This document shows, piece by piece, positions 24,173 to 34,199 of a stretch of DNA of 64,000 nt (positions are counted from its first letter, which is position 1; each line of letters opens with the position of its first letter). The translations under genes were made by a program, and so were the position numbers. Source of the DNA: Urophycis tenuis (lineage: Eukaryota; Chordata; Actinopteri; Gadiformes; Phycidae); contig JAXIVH010000044.1 in NCBI GenBank assembly GCA_036785325.1, positions 10,001 to 74,000 on the forward strand, written 5' to 3'. The notes under the pieces are model-generated. The model did not search any database. It saw nothing but the letters and a program-made list of their open reading frames with translations, and had not been told where the DNA came from.

Positions 24173-24321
24173 ACTCTACTTGGCGGCAATGTACTACAAC
24201 GAAAACGCCAACCGACCACAAGCAAAGACGGACCAAGGTGTACCCCTCTTCAAGGTGCACTTCCCGAAGGCATTGAAGGGAGAGTGTAGAGCAAAACCCC
24301 GAAAGACAGAGCCAACATACA
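24173..24321 (+). CDS. Kolobok C-terminal exon (LYLAAMYYNENA)
   Basis: Acceptor TTGTTATTACAG, donor GTAAGA, phase 2 to 1. Encodes LYLAAMYYNENANRPQAKTD then GVPLFKVHFPKALKGECRAK. This is the block that follows the DDE core in related teleost proteins. Only 119 bp separate it from the linker exon, so the core is deleted. Confidence 0.7.
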
Positions 24322-24560
24322 GTAAGAGTTTACTTTTTAATTTTTTATACCAAAACTAAAGGATTTTTTTTACTTGTTGCACTTACAATCTATAAACATT
24401 TCAACAATAAATAACTGTATAAAGTAATACACACACACACACACACACACAAACCTTATGAAAAATAATAAATTAGATAAAGTGTCAGGAGGTAATGAGC
24501 AAAACACTTTCAGTCTCTGAAAAAAGTAAACAATGTCTGTGCATTTCTTGTATAAAACAG

Positions 24561-24739
24561 GGTATGTAGTGGACATGATGGACCTCATCTTCGAGAAGGT
24601 GTTTATGGACCCGGCACCCTACACTGATGCAGTCCTGGCAATCCCTGTTCCTGAAGACCTTGCTTCACAGTTTGAGCGGCCAGACAAGGAGGAGGTCATT
24701 GCGGGTTATGTGTCCCGCTTCAATCAAGCAGCTGTTTGA
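24561..24739 (+). CDS. Kolobok C-terminal exon, ends at TGA
   Basis: Phase 1 in. Encodes YVVDMMDLIFEKVFMDPAPY, VLAIPVPEDLASQFERPDKE and VIAGYVSRFNQAAV, then TGA. Directly after the stop a +1-shifted frame stays open to about 24870 (FESHVVTCGIRKL...), and a donor-like GGTACC follows. A one-base indel may have truncated a longer original tail. Confidence 0.7.
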
Positions 24740-25340
24740 ATCCCACGTAGTGACCTGTGGCATCAGGAAACTCCGTTTGGATTCTAAGGACCACACAAGC
24801 TGGGATGACGACCCGGATTCTGCGTCCCAGCAAGCCCCAACACCAGCGCAAAAAAGGAGCGATATGCAAGGTACCTGTAACGACTTCAAGCAATTGGACA
24901 AGATATAGCAATTACTTTTTTGTTTTGTATCCCATTTTATTTTTATGGATTGCCTGCTAAAACATATGGCTACTAAGAGCACTATCCCTCCTCTCGTCTC
25001 CTCCCCTCTACTACTACCACTAAACTATTTTCACACACTCTCTGTGTTTCTACAGATTCTCCATCCCTGAGTCTACACCTGCGTGGTACCCGTCAACCTG
25101 CTCTAACACCGGCCTGCCATCCATCCCATCGGGCTGACATGTTTCCTCCTGCTCCTACTCCCACCAGAAGCTTCGTTGCGTTGAACATTTAATGTGTTTA
25201 TGTGGAGTTGTACATTTTTTTCTTGTCTATACACATCTATTATATAAATATCTATTATTTTGTTATGCTACTTTGTTTTGATTAGCACAGTTATAACTTA
25301 TTTGTTAGTAATGCAATGTCAATAAATGTTTAAAAAGTGT

Positions 25341-25457
25341 CTACAAAATTTGGCTTGCATTCTGGAGCGAGTATACATTGAGGCATACAGGCTCCAATCC
25401 AGGATGGTCCACCATGCATTTCTGGTTCCCCTCAACCTCCTGCAGCCGTCTGGTAAC
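25341..25457 (-). CDS. Kolobok - strand gene, last exon
   Basis: Phase 0 in; 38 codons and TAG at 25341-25343: VTRRLQEVEGNQKCMVDHPG then LEPVCLNVYSLQNASQIL. CxxDHPGxxxVCLN is the second half of the ballast-like domain. The domain then ends early compared with relatives (normally a further ~60 residues), so the protein may be truncated. Confidence 0.75.
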   Translation of the reverse strand, partial: VTRRLQEVEGNQKCMVDHPGLEPVCLNVYSLQNASQIL

Positions 25458-25562
25458 CTGCAAACAAGGTACTACAAACAATAAATGCCATTGTGCTTCA
25501 TAAGTATGAAATAAACCATAATCAAGACAAACTAGTTTTCACTTTGAATATGTAGATACTAC

Positions 25563-25632
25563 CTGTGCTATCTCAAGACAGCAGACATTTTCCTGCTCTG
25601 TGGGAATGGTGTTGCAGTTTCCACACAAACAC
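25563..25632 (-). CDS. Kolobok - strand gene, Cys-rich exon
   Basis: Phase 2 to 0, joining the previous exon exactly. Encodes WCLCGNCNTIPTEQENVCCL then EIAQ. The WCxCGxC...MPT..E..CC pattern is the zinc-binding signature of the cytoplasmic ballast domain of the P2X7 receptor and of many free-standing teleost proteins. Confidence 0.78.
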
Positions 25633-26238
25633 CTGTCAAAAGAAAATTAGTTAGAATTTCACTTGAATGCAAGTACACAAGCATAGTTGGATAAGAAGTA
25701 AGATTTTCCTAACCATGTCAAGTGCATAAAACTTGTGACATTTGGATAATGTTGAGATGGAAAACAGTGGCATTTTAATCAACATTACACTGCCTCGATT
25801 TTCTACCAGAATGACACATTACTGATACAGACAGACATATTTATCCTGAAATACAAAAGTAAATCCTAAAGACCTAGAACAACAAACGTCAGGGTGCTGT
25901 TACGATGAAACACCTCTGCTAAAACAATCACAAACTTAACAAACAATCACAGACTGCAAAATATAGAATTTAGGTTAGGCCTACTATGCAAGCATCGTTT
26001 GATAGCCTACTAGTTTCTACATTATACATTTATCCGTAGATGGCAAGAATACAGTCAAGAGAGATAAGTATAATGTTACTACACTATTTACAAAATTGCT
26101 CATTCACCAAAAAAGCTCGAAGTAACAAAGATACAGCGAAGACGTAACCGTTAGCAGGAGCTAACATGTAAGTAACAGTGTAATAACACAGAACGTAAAA
26201 AAATAAATATATAAAGTCGCATGATATATGTAACTTAC

Positions 26239-26324
26239 CATTCAGAAACCTCCTGCGGCAGCCGCAGAGTAAGAATTCCAGCCGGCGTCTCTCCCTCTGG
26301 GTCAGATTCAGGCTCAAGCTGGTA
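26239..26324 (-). CDS. Kolobok - strand gene, first visible exon
   Basis: Reads PYQLEPESDPEGETPAGILT then LRLPQEVSEW, to a consensus GTAAGT donor (phase 2 out). Upstream in frame a stop intervenes with no ATG, so the exon starts at an acceptor (such as GACTCTAG near 26335) or its 5' end is damaged. A PYxxEP opening is typical of the Cys-rich ballast-like proteins. Confidence 0.6.
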
Positions 26325-26688
26325 GGGTTGAACTAGAGTCCTTTAGAGAGACTAGTCTCTCTATAGTACTCTAGGTTGAACCACAGAGTTTCTGCCAGCC
26401 ATTGGCCGAGTCAGTCTGTAAACATTAGCACATGGCTATGGAGCCGAGGCTCGGCTCCGTAGGGACCACGCCCCTCGCAGAGAGGTGGGCGTGGTATGGT
26501 GTAGCTCATTTACATAAAAGAGACAGGCCCTGAAACAGACCGTTTTGAACAGAGCTGTTTTTAGGTGATGAAGAGAGACCTACAATATTTGATCCAAAGG
26601 CAATTTTGACCAAAGCATGTCACAGACATGTCTTTGACACACCTGGGAACTATTTTAATTTGTGGAAACGGGGCATAATATGGGACCT

Positions 26689-27100
26689 TTAATTGAAACG
26701 TTGAAGGTATGTTTTTAGCTGCTGGGTAGACTTCAGTCAACCTGACGCAGTTTAGTCTTTGATCAACCAGACTGCTCGCGGATGGGCTCATTTTAAGCAG
26801 GGAAATCTAAGCTTTCCTACGGCGTATGGCAAGACTATATTGACTCCTCGGTCGTTGAAATACTAAGCTAATTAATTTGTGTTCTTTATTGAAAGATTGA
26901 TCTTAATTGAAACGTTGAAGGTATGTTTTTAGCTGCTGGGTAGACTTCAGTCAACCTGACGCAGTTTAGTCTGTGAGCAACCAAATTGCTCGGAGATGGG
27001 CTCATTTTAAGCGGGGAAATTTAAGCTTTCCAACGGCGTATGGCCTGACTATATTTGCCCACGGGTCGTCGAAATAATAAGCTGATTCATGTGTGTTCTG
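26689..27100. repeat. satellite tract 1, about 2 monomers
   Basis: Begins at the TTAA that abuts the Kolobok-type element, in mid-monomer (TTAATTGAAACG), and runs to module 1. Confidence 0.92.
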
Positions 27101-27880
27101 TTGACTGTGGAAAGAAAATAGCCCACAAGTCATACCAAGTCACCTTTATTGTCAGTGATAAACATTAATAAATAAACAGTATGGACATTGTATAAACAGT
27201 GTTCTTATAAAAGATATCAATATCAATACTGATCACGTGTGTATTTTATATTTCCAGATTATTTGTTGATGAGCCAGAGCCTGTGACTCCCACCAACCGG
27301 CCCGTTCAGCCCACTGCGTTGTCGTCCTCCACCCGGCCGAAGCCTCCTGCGCCCACCCGCCTCCAGCCGAGGCCTCCTGCTGCGTCAGCCTGTGGCCTGC
27401 CCGCCCCCTGTGTCGGCAGCACCCATACCGCTGGTCCTCCCCGCACAGCCACAGGCCCCCTCCGTCCTGCATCCAGGGCCATCCTGCAGCTGTCTCTGCA
27501 GTCATCGTGTGTCAAAACCATTCAAACTTGTATATGGTAACATTTCAAAATGACACCAGCATAAATGAGGACCTTGCAATAGGTTGTGTGTTACAGGACC
27601 CCCCTGACATACAGCTGTATGTCTCTGTGAAGGTGGTTGTGAAGAACGGCATCCGGCTGAACAAGTACAAGTGCCGGCGAGGCAGCAACTCTCTCGAGGG
27701 GTTGCACGCCCACCTCGTTAACGCCGTCCCTTCACAGCGATGTGGGAACATGCCGTTCCAAGTAAGTGATTAAAACACACACACACACACATAAATATAT
27801 ATAAAGCTTTATTGCAGACCCATGTTCATGCGGTATTATTTAAAAAGAAAAGTCTCAATGATGGCTTCAATGATACATTT
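27101..27880 (+). pseudogene. module 1: Pro-rich segment and exon B
   Basis: Segment A starts after TATATTTCCAG at 27258. In phase 2 it stays open for 92 codons, rich in Pro/Thr/Ala (DEPEPVTPTNRPVQPTALSS...). Exon B, 27597-27761, lies between GTGTGTTACAG and GTAAGT: 55 codons, phase 0, DPPDIQLYVSVKVVVKNGIR then KYKCRRGSNSLEGLHAHLVN. The RGSNSLEGLH block occurs in repeated uncharacterised teleost proteins. A GT...AG pair (27537-27596) could remove 60 bases, but the A frame then does not match B. A third frame reads through both from about 27502. Distinctive here: Asp instead of Gly in DPPGIQ, CGNMPF, and about 31 bp missing in the left flank. Confidence 0.6.
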
Positions 27881-28626
27881 TGGGCTCATTTTAAGCGGGG
27901 AAATCTAAGCTTTCCAACGGTGCATGGCAAGACTATATTCACCAAAGAGTCGTTGAAATACTAAGCTAATTAATTTGTGTTCTGTAAGGAAAGGTTGATG
28001 TCAATTGAAACGTTGAAGGTATGTTTTTAGCTGCTGGGTAGACTTCAGTCAACCTGACGCAGTTTTGTCTGTGAGCAACCAAATTGCACGGGGATGGGCT
28101 CATTTTAAGCGGGGAAATCTAAGCTTTCCAACAGTGTATGGCAAGACTATATTAACCAAAGGGTCGTTGAAAAACTAAGCTAATTAATTTGTGTTCTGTA
28201 AGGAAAGATTGATGTTAATTGAAACGTTGAAGGTATGTTTTTAGCTGCTGGGTAGACTTCAGTCAACCTGACGCAGTTTAGTCAGTGAGCAACCAGACTG
28301 CTCGCGGATGGGCTCATTTTAAGGGGGGAAATCTAAGCTTTCCAACGGCGTATGGCAAGACTATATTGACTCATGGGTCGTTGAAATACTAAGCTAATTA
28401 ATTTGTGTTCTGTAAGGAAAGATTGATCTTAATTGAAACGTTGAAGGTATGTTTTTAGCTGCTGGGCAGACTTCAGTCAACCTGACGCAGTTTTGTCTGT
28501 GAGCAACCAGACTGCTCGCAGATGGGCTCATTTTAAGCGGGGAAATCTAAGCTTTCCAACGGCGTATGGCATGACTATATTTGCCCACGGGTCGTCGAAA
28601 TAATAAGCTGATTCATGTGTGTTCTG
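27881..28626. repeat. satellite tract 2, about 3.5 monomers
   Basis: Shortest tract between two modules. Confidence 0.93.
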
Positions 28627-29029
28627 TTGACTGTGGAAAGAAAATAGCACACAAGTTATACCAAGCCACCTTTATTGTCAGTGATTAACATTAATAAATA
28701 AACAGTATGGACATTGTATAAACAGTTGTATAAGAAGTGTAAACAGTATGAACAGTGTTCTTATAAAAGATATCAATATCAATACTGATCACGTGTGTAT
28801 TTTATATTTCCAGATTATTTGTTGATGAGCCAGAGCCTGTGACTCCCACCAACCGGCCCGTTCAGCCCACTGCGTTGTCGTCCTCCACCCGGCCGAAGCC
28901 TCCTGCGCCCACCCGCCTCCAGCCGAGGCCTCCTGCTGCGTCAGCCTGTGGCCTGCCCGCCCCCTGTGTCGGCAGCACCCATACCGCTGGTCCTCCCCGC
29001 ACAGCCACAGGCCCCCTCCGTCCTGCATC

Positions 29030-30452
29030 GTCCTGCGTCCTCTTGAGACGGCAGCTCACGAGGATCAGGCCTAACAAGGCCAGAGGACCCGATGACATCA
29101 GCCCGAGGGTGCTCAAGATCTGCGCGGAGCAGCTGGCAGGAGTGTTCACGCACCTCTTCGGCCTCTCCCTGAGGCTGAAAAAGGTGCCAACTCTATGGAA
29201 GACTTCCTGCGTAGTCCCTGTGCCGAAGAAGGGTCGTCCCAACGCTCCAGGGGACTTCAGACCTGTGGCACTGACGTCACACGTCATGAAGACCTTTGAG
29301 AGATTGGTTCTGGACCATCTCAAGCCCAGGGTGCGTGACTGCCTGGACCCATTGCAGTTTGCGTACCAGACCCACATCGGCGTGGAGGATGCCATCATCT
29401 ACCTGCTTCACAGAGCTTACACACACCTGGAGAGGCCACAGAGCATGGTGAGAATCATGTTCTTCGACTTCTCCAGTGCTTTTGACACCGTCCAGCCAGA
29501 CCGGCTGGCTGAGAAGCTCCTGGTGATGCAGGTCGATCCTGACATGGTGGCATGGATTACGGACTACCTCACGGACAGACCGCAGTATGTCAGGCTGCGA
29601 CACTGCTTGTCAGACATGGTGACTAGCAACACTGGCACACCCCAGGGAACTGTACTTTCACCATTCCTGTTCACCCTCTACACCTCAGATTTCTGCTATA
29701 ACTCCCGAACATGCCACCTGCAGAAGTTCTCGGACGACTCCTCCATTGTTGGATGCATCACAGACAACGAGGAGGAGGAGTACAGGGAACTGGTGAGGAA
29801 CTTTGTGGGATGGTGTGATGGGAACCACCTCCAGCTCAACACAGGGAAAACCAAGGAGCTGGTGGTGGACTTTAGACGCAGGAAGTGTCCCCCATTACCG
29901 GTTTCCATAAAGGGGGAAGAGGTGGAGATGGTGGACACCTGCAAGTTCCTTGGGGTGCACCTAAACAACAAACTGGACTGGTCTGATAATACCGAGGCCC
30001 TCTACAGGAAGGGACAGAGCAGGCTGTTCTTCCTGAGGAGGCTCAGATCCTTCAATGTGTGCACTAGGCTGCTACGGATGTTCTACCAGTCTGTGGTAGC
30101 CAGTGTCACCTTCTTCGCCGTCGTGTGCTGGGGAGGAGGCATCGGGTGTGGTGGGGCAAGTAAGCTGAACAAGCTGGTGAGGAAGGCGAGCTCCGTGGTG
30201 GGGATGAAGCTGGACTGTGTGGAGGCGGTGACAGAGAGGAGGATGAGGGGAAAGCTGCAGGCGATCCTGGACAACCCCTCTCACCCTCTCTACGCCGAGC
30301 TGAGGCAACTCAGGAGCACGTTCAGCCATAGGCTCACTCAGCCACGTGCTTCAAAGCGCTTGGGGGGCTCTTTCATCCCATCAGCTATCAGGCTCTACAA
30401 TACCTCAACCACCCGCTCCCAACGTCTCGGAAGCGCCAGCACCACCAGATAA
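29030..30452 (+). CDS. LINE reverse transcriptase, C-terminal 470 residues
   Basis: An open frame runs from the truncation point to TAA at 30450-30452. It copies RNA into DNA at the target site during retrotransposition. Visible RT landmarks: KARGPDDISPRVLK, VPVPKKGRPNAPGDFRPVAL, FFDFSSAFDTVQ (motif A Asp), TGTPQGTVLSPFLFTLYTSD (motif B) and KFSDDSSIV (motif C, both Asp). The thumb region KFLGVHLNNKLDWSDNT and a C-terminal end follow. Phase 3 of the host segment A continues into it without a stop, giving a 537-codon joint frame. The endonuclease is absent, so the copy is not autonomous. Confidence 0.88.
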
Positions 30453-30557
30453 TGGATTTGTATAACACACCACACACCCCAGACTGTTTTTCTAGCCATT
30501 CTCATCTTATGTCTGTTCATCTCACTAATAACCACTGCCCATCTGTCATCTTTCATT

Positions 30558-30905
30558 GTGTGCACCAGGCTTCCACGGATGGTCTACCAGTCTGCGGTGG
30601 CCAGTGTCACCTCTTCACTGCCGTGTGCTGGGGAGGAAGCTTGGGAGCGGTGGTGCCAGGAAGTTGTACAAGCCGGGGAGGAAGGCGAGCTCTGCAGTGG
30701 GGATGAAGCTGGACGGTGTGGAGGCGGCGACAGTGAGGAAGACGAGGGGAATGCTGCTGGCGACCCGGACCTACCCTCTCAGCCTCACTGTGCCGAACTG
30801 AAGCAACTGAAGCAACTCAGGAACACGTTCAGCCACATGCTCACTCAGCCAAGTGCCTCAAAGTGCTTGGGTGCTCCTTCATCCCACCAACCATCAGGCT
30901 CAGGA
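30558..30905 (+). pseudogene. second, diverged copy of the LINE RT C-terminal region
   Basis: Matches 30058-30400 base for base over long stretches (TCTACCAGTCTG, GCCAGTGTCACC, GGGATGAAGCTGGAC, CACGTTCAGCCA) at a constant offset of about 500 bp. It is frameshifted and has a short duplication (AAGCAACTGAAGCAACT). Confidence 0.85.
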
Positions 30906-31740
30906 AGCTCCAACACCATCAGACAAATGGAATGGACTGAACTTTCATTCACATACACCACACCACACACCTTGGACTGTGACCCAGCCGTTGTTATTCC
31001 AGGACCATTCATATATTGTACCTGGAATACCTGTATAAATTTGCACATCTTGCACCTTGCACTTTCCGCATACTTGCACTATTTTATCTACTTGCACTAT
31101 TTGATCTATCTTGCATTTTGCACCACAAACTGCTATCTAGGACACTAGTATGCATACGGGTCCTCTCGTCATCGACCTGACTTAAGAGCGCGTATTTAAT
31201 CTAATCTATTGTTTTTTTTATTGTGTATAGAATTTAGCCAGGCTCTTTACTGCTCATCTATCCCCTGCACTGCTGGTCTCTGCGAATTTCTCCTACGGGG
31301 GATTAATAAAGAAATATCTTATCTTATCTTATCCAGGGCCATCCTGCAGCTGTCTCTGCAGTCATCGTGTGTCAAAACAATTCAAACTTGCATATGGTAA
31401 CATTTCAAAATGACACCAGCATAAATGAGGACCTTGCAATAGGTTGTGTGTTACAGGACCCCCCTGGCATACAGCTGTATGTCTCTGTGAAGGTGGTTGT
31501 GAAGAACGGCATCCGGCTGAACAAGTACAAGTGCCGGCGAGGCAGCAACTCTCTCGAGGGGTTGCACGCCCACCTCATTAACGCCATCCCTTCACAGCGA
31601 TGTGGGATCATGCCGTTCCAAGTAAGTGATTAAAACACACACACACACACATAAATATATATAAAGCTTTATTGCAGACCCATGTTCATGCGGTATAATT
31701 TAAAAAGAAAAGTCTCAATGATGGCTTCAATTATACATTT

Positions 31741-34199
31741 TGAGCTCATTTTAAGCGGGGAAATCTAAGCTTTCCAAAGGCGTATGGCAAGACTATATCC
31801 ATCAAAGGGTCGTTGAAATACTAAGCTAATTAATTTGTGTTCTGTAAGGAAAGATTGATGTTAACCGAAACGTTGAAGGTATGTTTTTAGCAGCTGGGTA
31901 GACTTCAGTCAACCTGACGCAGTTTAGTCTTTGATCAACCAGACTGCTCGCGGATGGGCTAATTTTAAGCAAGGAAATCTAAGCTTTACTACGGCGTATG
32001 GCAAGACTATATTGACTCATGTGTCGTTGAAATACTAAGCTAATTAATTTGTGTTCTGTAAGGAAAGATTGATGTTAATTGAAACGTTGAAGGTATGTTT
32101 TTAGCTGCTGGGTAGACTTCAGTCAACCGGACGCAGTTTAGTCTGTGATCAACCAGACTGCTCGCGGATGGGCTCATTTTAAGCGGTGAAATCTAAGCTT
32201 TCCAACAGCGTATGGCAAGACTATATTGACTCATGGCTGGTTGAAATACTAAGCTAATTAATTTGTGTTCTGTAAGGAAAGATTGATGTTAATTGAAACG
32301 TTGAAGGTATGTTTTTAGCAGCTGGGTAGACTTCAGTCAACCTGACGCAGTTTCGTCTGTGATCAACCAGACTGCTCGCGGATGGGCTCATTTTAAGCGG
32401 GGAAATCTAAGCTTTCCAACGGCGTATGGCAAGACTATATTGACTCATGGGTCGTTGAAATACTAAGCTAATTAATTTGTGTTCTGTAAGGAAAGATTGA
32501 TGTTAATTGAAACGTTGAAGGTATGTTTTTAGCTGCTGGGTGGACTTCAGACAACCTGACGCAGTTTAGTCTGTGATCAACCACACTGCTCGCGGATGGG
32601 CTCATTTTAAGCGGGGAAATCTAAGCTTTCCAACGGTGTATGGCAAGAATATATTGACTCATGGGTCGTTGAAATACTAAGCTGATTAATTTGTGTTCTG
32701 TAAGGAAAGATTAATGTTAATTGAAACGTTGAAGGTATGTTTTTAGCAGCTGGGTAGATTTCAGTCAACCTGACGCAGTTTAGTCTTTGATCAACCAGAC
32801 TGCTCGCGGATGGGCTAATTTTAAGCAAGGAAATCTAAGCTTTCCTACGGCGTATGGCAAGACTATATTGACTCATGGGTCGTTGAAATACTAAGCTAAT
32901 TAATTTGTGTTCTGTAAGGAAAGATTGATGTTAATTGAAACGTTGAAGGTATGTTTTTAGCTGCTGGGTAGACTTCAGTCAACCTGACGCAGTTTAGTCT
33001 GTGATCAACCAGACTGCTCGCGGATGGACTCATTTTAAGTTGTGAAATCTAAGCTTTCCAACAGCGTATGGCAAGACTATATTGACTCATGGCTGGTTGA
33101 AATACTAAGCTAATTAATTTGTGTTCTGTAAGGAAAGATTGATGTTAATTGAAACGTTGAAGGTATGTTTTTAGCAGCTGGGTAGACTTCAGTCAACCTG
33201 ACGCAGTTTCGTCTGTGATCAACCAGACTGCTCGCGGATGGGCTCATTTTAAGCGGGGAAATCTAAGCTTTCCAACGGCGTATGGCAAGACTATATTGAC
33301 TCATGGGTCGTTGAAATACTAAGCTAATTAATTTGTGTTCTGTAAGGAAAGATTGATGTTAATTGAAACGTTGAAGGTATGTTTTTAGCTGCTGGGTGGA
33401 CTTCAGACAACCTGACGCAGTTTAGTCTGTGATCAACCACACTGCTCGCGGATGGGCTCATTTTAAGCGGGGAAATCTAAGCTTTCCAACGGTGTATGGC
33501 AAGACTATATTGACTCATGGGTCGTTGAAATACTAAGCTGATTAATTTGTGTTCTGTAAGGAAAGATTAATGTTAATTGAAACGTTGAAGGTATGTTTTT
33601 AGTTGCTGGGTAGACTTCATTCAACCTGACGCAGTTTAGTCTGTGATCAACCAGACTGCTCGCGGATGGGCTCATTTTAAGCGGGGAAATCTAAGCTTTC
33701 CAACAGCGTATGGCAAGACTATATTGACTCATGGGTCGTTGAAATACTCAGCTAATTAATTTGTGTTCTGTAAGGAAAGATTGATGTTAATTGAAACGTT
33801 GAAGGTATGTTTTTAGCTGCTGGGTAGACTTCAGTCAACCTGACGCAGATTAGTCTGTGATCAACCAGACTGCTCGCGGATGGGCTCATTTTAAGCGGTG
33901 AAATCTAAGCTTTCCAACGGCCTATGGCAAGACTATATTGACTCATGGGTCGTTGAAATACTAAGCTAATTAATTTGTGTTCTGTAAGGAAAGATTGATG
34001 TTAATTGAAACGTTGAAGGTATGTTTTTAGCTTCTGGGTAGACTTCAGTCAAACTGACGCAGTTTAGCCTGTGAGCAACCAAATTGCTCAGAGATGGGCT
34101 CATTTTAAGCGGAGAAATGTAAGCTTTCCAACGGCGTATGGCATGACTATATTTGCCCACGGGTCGTCGAAATAATAAGCTGATTCATGTGTGTTCTGT
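31741..34199. repeat. satellite tract 3, about 11.5 monomers
   Basis: Contains a four-monomer higher-order repeat: variants such as GACTCATGGCTGGTTGAAA at about 32227 recur 856 bp later (about 33083), with neighbouring variant monomers in the same order. Confidence 0.93.

Larger units (their letters stand above)
22616..26688. mobile_element. THAP/Kolobok-type DNA transposon, 4073 bp
   Basis: 16-bp exact terminal inverted repeats AGGTCCCATATTATGC / GCATAATATGGGACCT, each flanked by TTAA (22612-22615; 26689-26692). TTAA duplications plus a THAP-domain protein define the Kolobok superfamily. A + strand gene (THAP, linker, C-terminal domain; poly(A) signal AATAAA at 25321) and a convergent - strand gene (Cys-rich) lie inside. 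The + gene lacks its catalytic core, so this copy could not have moved by itself. Confidence 0.9.
29030..31333 (+). mobile_element. 5'-truncated L2/Jockey-group LINE
   Basis: A 2304-bp insertion in module 2. It starts inside the reverse transcriptase coding region (no endonuclease) and ends GATTAATAAAGAAATATC followed by (TTATC)n, the short-repeat tail usual for this group. The 3' part holds a second, diverged copy of the RT C-terminal region at 30558-30905. Confidence 0.88.
28627..31740 (+). pseudogene. module 2, split by a LINE
   Basis: Segment A begins at 28814 and is interrupted after its 216th base (29029). It resumes at 31334 with exactly the next base found in the other copies (CAGGGCCATCC) and ends at 31396. 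Exon B is intact at 31457-31621 (one Ile-for-Val change, INAIPSQ). The insertion left no clear target duplication beyond a possible ATC. Confidence 0.7.

Noticed and set aside
27233..27505. 90-codon - strand frame conserved in every module (Trp/Gly-rich)
   Set aside because: It is opposite the GC-rich Pro segment, where reverse frames are naturally open; its conservation follows from recent duplication and it has no recognisable domain.
29277..29603. - strand frames opposite the LINE reverse transcriptase
   Set aside because: Shadow frames of the + strand RT, whose catalytic motifs are clear.
32607..32828. Recurrent - strand frame in satellite monomers (SPSASSLVDQRLNCVRLTEV type)
   Set aside because: The 214-bp period is not a multiple of three, so the frame breaks in each monomer; no start, splice sites or family match.
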